Source of the DNA: Daldinia sp. FL1419
Lineage: Eukaryota; Ascomycota; Sordariomycetes; Xylariales; Hypoxylaceae
Length of the DNA: 14,031 bases
NCBI GenBank assembly: GCA_025201765.1
Contig: MU623720.1
Location: 1-14,031 of the forward strand
Direction of reading: 5' to 3'
The notes under the pieces were generated by a model. It saw only the letters and a list, made by a program, of their open reading frames with translations, was not told the DNA's origin and ran no database searches. Both the position numbers and the translations under genes were made by a program. Each line of letters begins with the position of its first letter. Positions within the stretch are counted from its first letter, which is position 1. Below, one piece after another: positions 9,400-14,031 of this stretch.

Positions 9400-10015
9400 T
9401 TAAGTTTTGGTATTCAACTTATTACAACAAATTAATTAGTTTCAAGTACTTAAACACAACTGATTAATTAATTATATATATAAAGAGTATTAAATAAGAT
9501 TATTAAGTTATTATTATATTAATAGTGCTAAAGTATTTAGTTATTGTTATAATAAATTAATCAATTTTAAACACTTAAGTATGGTTGATTAACTTATTAA
9601 ATATATAATTGAGATTAGTAAGTGTTTAATAAAGTTATTAAATGTTTAAAAGATCAATAACATCAAATTAATATTGTTAAGTTAGTAAAATTATTATCAC
9701 AACCAATTTTTTATTAATTACAGGTATTTAATAATAATTAATCAACTGACTAAGCATATGATTAAGATTAATAAGTAATTAGTAAAGTTATTAAATGTTT
9801 GAAGGTTAAGCATCATCAATTCAACAAAATTATTGTTATGGTAAGTTTATTAATTCTAAAAATTAATAGTAACCCAATCAACTCGTTAAATATATAATGA
9901 GTATTGAATAGGAGTTATGAAGCGTTTAAAGTTAAAGTATTATTAAGTTTAGTATTTAGTTTTGTTATAGTAAATTAATTAGTTATTAATATTTAAATAT
10001 GTTTGATTAGTTAGT
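9400..10015 (+). repeat. Diverged minisatellite in element C, about 4.5 units of 120-150 bp
   Basis: Successive units start near 9419, 9540, 9691, 9829 and 9960. Each has a TTATTRTNATAAYAAATTAATYA-like head, then a TTGATTA or CAACTGATTA motif, and then AAAGTTATTAAATGTTTRAAG. Units differ by transitions and small indels. Element A has room for only about one unit in the same interval: about 285 bp between shared anchors, against about 790 bp in C. The array therefore expanded in C or contracted in A. Confidence 0.7.
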
Positions 10016-10193
10016 TTGGAATAGTAGGATTATAATTTAAAAATTTAGGGAATTAGGATTTAGGGTTAGGATTTTTAATTTTTTTTAATTTAATTTTACA
10101 TAATATTATAATTAGTTTTTTAAATTATTTTTCCAATTCTTTTTATTAAAATTAATTTGTTGAAGGTTTAATATTGTTAATTTTAAAAAATTT

Positions 10194-10599
10194 TAAATTA
10201 ATATAAAGTAATTAAATTATAAATATTATTTTGTAAAAATTTTATTTCCTTTTTAAAATTAAATTTTTTAAAACTCCATAACTCTTTTGGATATAAATAG
10301 GCCTTTAAGAGTTGTTTTTCTTATTTAATTAATAGAGATTTATTAAGTTTTATAATTTAATTTTTTTATAAAGTCTTTGTACGAGAATATATGTTTTTAA
10401 TTTTTTTTTTAAAAATATTTTTTTATAATGTGTTATTATTAATAAATAATTATTTTTATTAAATTTTTTATCTAATTAATTTATTCCTTTTTTTAAAATA
10501 TAAATACCTTATATCTTCTGGTTTATATAACCTCTGACTTACTATAGGTTAACTAAAGTATAGGGCATATCCTGTAGGAGCTATTAAAGCTCCTATTCA
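10194..10599 (+). repeat. Element C, 3' LTR
   Basis: 406 bp, gap-free against 6703-7108. Its first 100 bp are almost fully converted: TGAACCGGTGTAGAG became TAAATTAATATAAAG, all transitions. Its last 100 bp keep G and C (CATATCCTGTAGGAGCT) and match the end of LTR A. It is preceded by TTAAAAAATTT, the mutated form of the polypurine tract seen intact in A as CTGGGGAGCTC. Confidence 0.93.
10292..10299 (+). promoter_or_regulatory. Candidate TATA box in the C LTR
   Basis: TATAAATA at LTR position 99-106. The 5' LTR has CATAAATA at the same place (6801-6808). Its position about 300 bp before the LTR end suits a core promoter in U3. It is supported by sequence only, and A+T-rich DNA makes chance matches common. 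Confidence 0.35.
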
Positions 10600-10603
10600 A
10601 TAT
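10600..10603. repeat. Putative target duplication of element C (right)
   Basis: ATAT, equal to 6699-6702 on the left. It is short and made of common bases, so the support comes mainly from the exact LTR boundaries and from the continuity of element A across the site. Confidence 0.55.
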
Positions 10604-11093
10604 AAAGGAAAATCTTAGAATGAATATATTCTTAATTCCTTAATTTTTTAATTAGTTATAGTATTATATTTTAATTTAATTAATTAATTATCTTCAAATA
10701 TCTATAATTAATTATCTTATTATAATAGTAGTTATATGTTAATTTGATCTTGATTTAATAGTGTTAATAGTAGTTAATAATTATTGTAATATTAGTATAA
10801 TATGTATATCATATAAAGTGCACTAAGCTAATCAAATACAATATAAATTCTAAATAAGAGAAATCTGTGTTATTATTAAGAAAGTGTTATATGAAGAAAA
10901 GCATATTAATGTTATTATAATGTATTTGCTCCAATTGATGATTGTTGTTTAGTAATCTTATAATTGAATTTCTTCTTTTCTCTCTTCTGGCTTATTCAGG
11001 TCTAAAATGTTTTAATATTTTTTTTTTTCTTTTTCTTCTTCTTTTTCTTCAAATGCCTAATCTTAATAGTAGGTACTTATTTATACTATACAC

Positions 11094-11118
11094 TAGCTGA
11101 ACTAATACTAATCAGCTA
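11094..11118. repeat. Palindrome in element A
   Basis: TAGCTGA (11094-11100) and TCAGCTA (11112-11118) form a perfect 7-bp inverted repeat around an 11-nt loop. It occupies the same aligned position as the palindrome at 8699-8725 in element C. The two differ at several stem positions yet both still pair. Confidence 0.65.
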
Positions 11119-11869
11119 TATATATAATGTTTTTGTATTTAATAGTTTTAATATAATTGTAATTTATAATAGTAAACAATTAGGTTCAGGATTTTTAGAA
11201 TGTTTTTATATCATATTTTTCTAAATGGTATTTTTTTAATTAAATTCGATATGATTATCTTATCTCTCTTAATAATTGTATATAATATCTTAATATATAT
11301 CATCTTTATGTGGTAATAATATATAATTATGTACTATAGGTACTATAAATACTTCATAAGGTAGTGGCATATTATATTCAAACTAATTAAATAATATATT
11401 ATATATTTGATTAATTAGTTATATAGGGGGTATTGTATATTGGTATGTTAATATATAAAGAAGTGGTATATCTTCTTATTCAATCTATCCTATATGGGTA
11501 ACTCTTGCAGCACCATAAATTCTAACTACATTTAACTTTTTATTTAATTGGTTAATAATAATTTTAATTTTAATTTTAATAAATTATAATATATAAATTA
11601 ATATTAAAATAATAATAACTTTGAGTATATTTTATCTTTTTTATGTAGATAATTTGATTAGATATTATAGTAATAATTTTGAAACTATATATTCATCTCT
11701 ATATTTTTCCATAAACATTATTTTATTATTGGATCTGCAATAATCTTTAAATGTTTATATATATTTTTTAATATTTATGTTTAATCATTTAATTGGCCTT
11801 ATCTTTATTAACATATGATCTGAATATAATTTAAATTCTATAACTATATTTTTTATAATAATTATATAT

Positions 11870-11974
11870 CTCTATAATGTCTATAATCCTTTATAATGTT
11901 TTGTAATATCCCTATAGTGTTTCGTAATTATTTCTGTAGGTGTCTGACTGATTCTCTGTAGTATTTTGGATATC
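11870..11974 (+). repeat. Five tandem units of about 22 bp
   Basis: Units 11870-11888, 11889-11910, 11911-11932, 11933-11953 and 11954-11974 follow a CTCTRTARTGTTTTGTAATATC-like pattern of 19-22 bp. They are diverged, but the CT-TRTARTGT core recurs in each. CpG and G survive here, so the array lies in the lightly mutated part of A. No counterpart was seen in C. Confidence 0.6.
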
Positions 11975-11991
11975 CGTATATAAGTTCTTTA

Positions 11992-12075
11992 TCCTTGAAT
12001 AGCTTAATTGGTAAAGTTTACATCTGATGGTTATATGACTTATATCCTCAGTCTGGCATACAACCCCTAAGAAGT
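11992..12075 (+). other. tRNA-like A-box relic
   Basis: TAGCTTAATTGGTAAAGT (12000-12017) fits the tRNA D-arm/A-box pattern TRGYNNARNNGG exactly, with GCTT able to pair with AAGT. The rest, CTGATGGTTATATGA and CTGGCATACAACCCC, resembles anticodon and T-arm segments, but I could not fold a convincing cloverleaf and the B box does not match. It may be a decayed tRNA or tRNA-derived repeat head, or a fortuitous match. It is not a working tRNA gene. Confidence 0.3.
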
Positions 12076-12694
12076 ACTTGTATATCTATTATTATATAAA
12101 AATAGATTTCCCACCTATCTTTTTTAAATAACTTTTTTCTTTAAATAATTATAATATACCAATCTTACCCCTATTATTATTTATTTTATTATTATTTTAT
12201 TTTTATTTTATATATATACCTATTAACATTAATTAATATTATTAAACAATTAATAACATAAATTAGCAAAATTAAAAGAATTATTATTACAATAATTCAA
12301 AAATCTTTATTATAATAATATAAATAATATTAATATTATATTTTTAATTACCTTTATAATAAATAATTATTATTTAATACTATTTGATTTTTAAGATATA
12401 CATTTTCCTAAATTATTATTTTTATTATTATACTTATCCTTAACACCTATTTTTACAATATTTTAACCAAAAAATTTAATACAAACATAAAACCATATCC
12501 CATTTAACAATATAAATACTACTTAAGTAAAAAATATGGATATATTTTACGAATTAATAAAATACCTACCCTTCCAAAATATAATATTTATTAATTAATT
12601 TAATTATAAGATTATAAAATAAATAAATATTATTTTTATAAACATAACCCCCAAGTAAAAGGCAATTTAAATATTATAAACAATAAAAGATTTT

Positions 12695-12732
12695 GAAGTT
12701 ACAGATTTAAACTCCTCATATACACACACACC
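12695..12732 (+). promoter_or_regulatory. Primer-binding (tRNA-like) remnant of element A
   Basis: GAAGTTACAGATTTAAACTCC (12695-12715) aligns without gaps to the tRNA-like strand at 7143-7123 of element C, with transitions only. It reads as a variable loop plus T arm with a TTTAAAC loop. The following CA-rich run (ATACACACACACACC) ends in ACC where CCA would be expected. It marks the 5' end of A's interior, so A's 5' LTR should begin just beyond. The DNA there does not align to the LTR at 694-1112. Confidence 0.5.
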
Positions 12733-13618
12733 TAATAAAATATTAATTAAATATAAAAAATATTTTAAAAAATTCATTATAAACAACTTTATTAATATAT
12801 CAAAATCAATTAAAATCATCTTATAAATAACATTAATACAAAAAAATATTTATATAAAAAAATCAAATACTAATTATATAAAAGTATTTAACAACCTTAT
12901 ATTTATAAATAAATTATTATAATAAAATTTAAATAAATTAGAGGTTATAAAATTTAAATGGCCTAATATATTAATATAAAAAATATTAATAATTAATATT
13001 AAAAAAAAATTAATATATCCCAACATAAAAATAATTATTTAAATAATGGTATTTATATAATAATAATAACTAATAATTTATAATCTACAAATATTTACTT
13101 ATTAAATTATATAGGTAAGATAATTAAATATTACCCCTTATAATCCTTTTTACCTTATATAATATATATTTCTTATTTTATAACCATTATTACCTAACCC
13201 CTCTTCTATTCTTAATACCTTACCAATAACTTAAATAAAACCCATTTTATAACCCCCTCCCCCCCTAATCATAATTCCATTATATTAATTATTACCCTAT
13301 CCCCATCTTATAAAATTCCATTATAACTTTTAAAGGATTTAAAAATCTCTTAATTAATTAAGATAATTTTAACAAAAAAATTAACTAATATTTAGTATCC
13401 TTTTTAAATCCCTTCCTTAATAAAAACCCTCAATATTTACCTAATTATTACCACCTCCACCTTTTTTAGTTTACCCTATTTATTTTATATAATAAAGATA
13501 TAATTTAAGTTATAACCTTAAATATGGTATAAATCTTATATTAACCTAATTTTTAATCCCAGAAAATGGTTTTAAATTTTCTAAATTGCTACTAAATGAT
13601 TTATACATAATTACAACA
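12733..13618. other. Heavily mutated A+T-rich stretch, no gene
   Basis: The plus strand is C-rich with almost no G (13201-13260 contains none). C runs near 13250-13266 and short repeated phrases such as ATTCCATTATA occur. No LTR, RNA or coding motif was recognised. It may hold a very diverged 5' LTR of A or older transposon DNA. Confidence 0.45.
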
Positions 13619-13690
13619 CTACCCCCAAGCGTTAGAGCAGGTGGAGGGAACCAACCAGCAAGAAGTTACAATTCTTTCTTCCTAATGGTA
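13619..13690. other. Short G+C-richer island
   Basis: About 70 bp with balanced G and C, including AAGCGTTAGAGCAGGTGG and GGGAACCAACCAGC, in a converted background. GCGTTAGAGC recalls a tRNA D arm, but no cloverleaf can be built. The forward frame starting ACC at 13619 has one stop and no known motif. It is unidentified. Confidence 0.4.
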
Positions 13691-14031
13691 CTATTACTTA
13701 TATAAAGAAGAATCCTTTAAAGTTAAATCTTTATATTTATTAATAATTAATAAATATTAATTTATTTTATAATTTCCCTAAAATATATTTTTAATAAAAT
13801 ATACTTATCCATTATTATAGAATATTTTAAAAAAATTTAAAATATTAATAATAATTATATTAAAAAATTATATAACATTTTTAAAAATAAATTTAAATTT
13901 TTTTTAAAAATATATTTTATAATAAATATATATTTATTATAATTCTATACCATATTTTTATTAATATTAATAAAAAGAACATTTTTTTATTTCTTATATA
14001 ATATTTCTTAATATTGATATTTTATTAATAT
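13691..14031. other. A+T-only flank
   Basis: Almost pure A and T with long A and T runs. No feature was seen. Confidence 0.5.

Larger units (their letters stand above)
6703..10599 (+). mobile_element. Element C: non-autonomous LTR retroelement, family of A
   Basis: A 3,897-bp element with two 406-bp direct terminal repeats (6703-7108, 10194-10599) that begin TG (TA after mutation in the right copy) and end CA (TA in the left copy). ATAT occurs on both outer sides (6699-6702, 10600-10603). This is short and low in complexity, but it fits a target duplication. The interior is about 3.1 kb. Stops are dense in all frames and no protein motif was recognised, so it probably relied on proteins from another element. 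The interior holds a tRNA-complementary primer-binding region, a pair of 70-bp repeats, a palindrome, a polypurine tract and a minisatellite, described separately. It is inserted in A in the opposite orientation. Confidence 0.88.
10604..12732 (-). mobile_element. Element A internal region (inverted relative to C)
   Basis: Continuation of A after element C. It is colinear with C's interior when one is inverted: 10820-10890 with about 9250-9330, 11010-11190 with 8640-8830, 11380-11520 with 8050-8240, 11600-11700 with 7905-7990, and 12695-12715 with 7123-7143. Shared stretches include CTTTTTCTT...TGCCTAATCTTAATAGTAGGTA and a 21-nt primer-site remnant. To about 12080 it is less mutated than its surroundings, with G and C on both strands; beyond that it is heavily converted. 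No open reading frame or protein motif was recognised, which supports a non-autonomous family. Confidence 0.78.

Noticed and set aside
9900..9920. Third LTR end (TATTGAATAGGAGTT, as at 691)
   Set aside because: The match stops after about 14 bases and the segment aligns better with its neighbours in the minisatellite.
9400..10015. CRISPR array
   Set aside because: Units are long, diverged and contiguous, without identical short repeats and unique spacers, and the context is eukaryotic.
11992..12075. Functional tRNA gene
   Set aside because: Only the D-arm/A box fits. The anticodon and T arms do not fold to standard lengths, and the acceptor pairing needs several assumed mutations.
1..14031. 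Mitochondrial or bacterial A+T-rich genome
   Set aside because: LTR retroelements, target duplications and transition-only divergence between repeats point to nuclear fungal DNA under RIP. No organelle or bacterial genes are present.

Overview
The window reads as transposon-only DNA from a filamentous ascomycete fungus (Pezizomycotina). It is extremely A+T-rich and CpG-poor. It has no intact gene. Paired repeat copies differ almost only by C-to-T and G-to-A transitions, which is the pattern left by repeat-induced point mutation (RIP). The one recognisable protein relic is a fungal-type Ty1/copia polyprotein. No host gene, rRNA or functional tRNA gene was found. The species cannot be told from this sequence.

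The layout is a nest of three retroelements. Element A lies on the minus strand. Its 3' LTR is at 694-1112 and its internal region continues at 1113-1190, 6624-6702 and 10604 to about 12732. Element B is a complete copia element on the minus strand, at 1191-6618. It has 152-bp LTRs and a perfect 5-bp target duplication (GAAAT), and it sits inside A. Element C is on the plus strand at 6703-10599. It has two 406-bp LTRs without indels and a 4-bp ATAT duplication, and it also sits inside A. C and A belong to the same family: the LTR termini match, and the interiors are colinear when one is inverted. Removing B and C rejoins A.

B carries one gag-pol reading frame of about 1,650 codons (6432 down to 1477). 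Protease/pre-integrase, integrase, reverse transcriptase and RNase H motifs all share one phase, so it was disabled by point mutations and not by indels. Neither A nor C shows a recognisable protein. They look like a non-autonomous, large-derivative type of LTR element. Directly after its 5' LTR, C has a 50-nt stretch that is the exact-geometry complement of the 3' two thirds of a lysine-type tRNA, and A has a matching remnant. C also carries a diverged minisatellite (about 4.5 units) that is mostly absent from A, a polypurine tract and a palindrome conserved in A.

The flanks (1-689, and about 12733-14031) are heavily mutated, C-rich and G-poor on the plus strand, and hold no recognisable gene. 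Mutation is patchy: A between 10604 and 12080, its 3' LTR, and the outer ends of C's LTRs are much less damaged than the rest. Long tracts have lost almost only G or almost only C from the plus strand.
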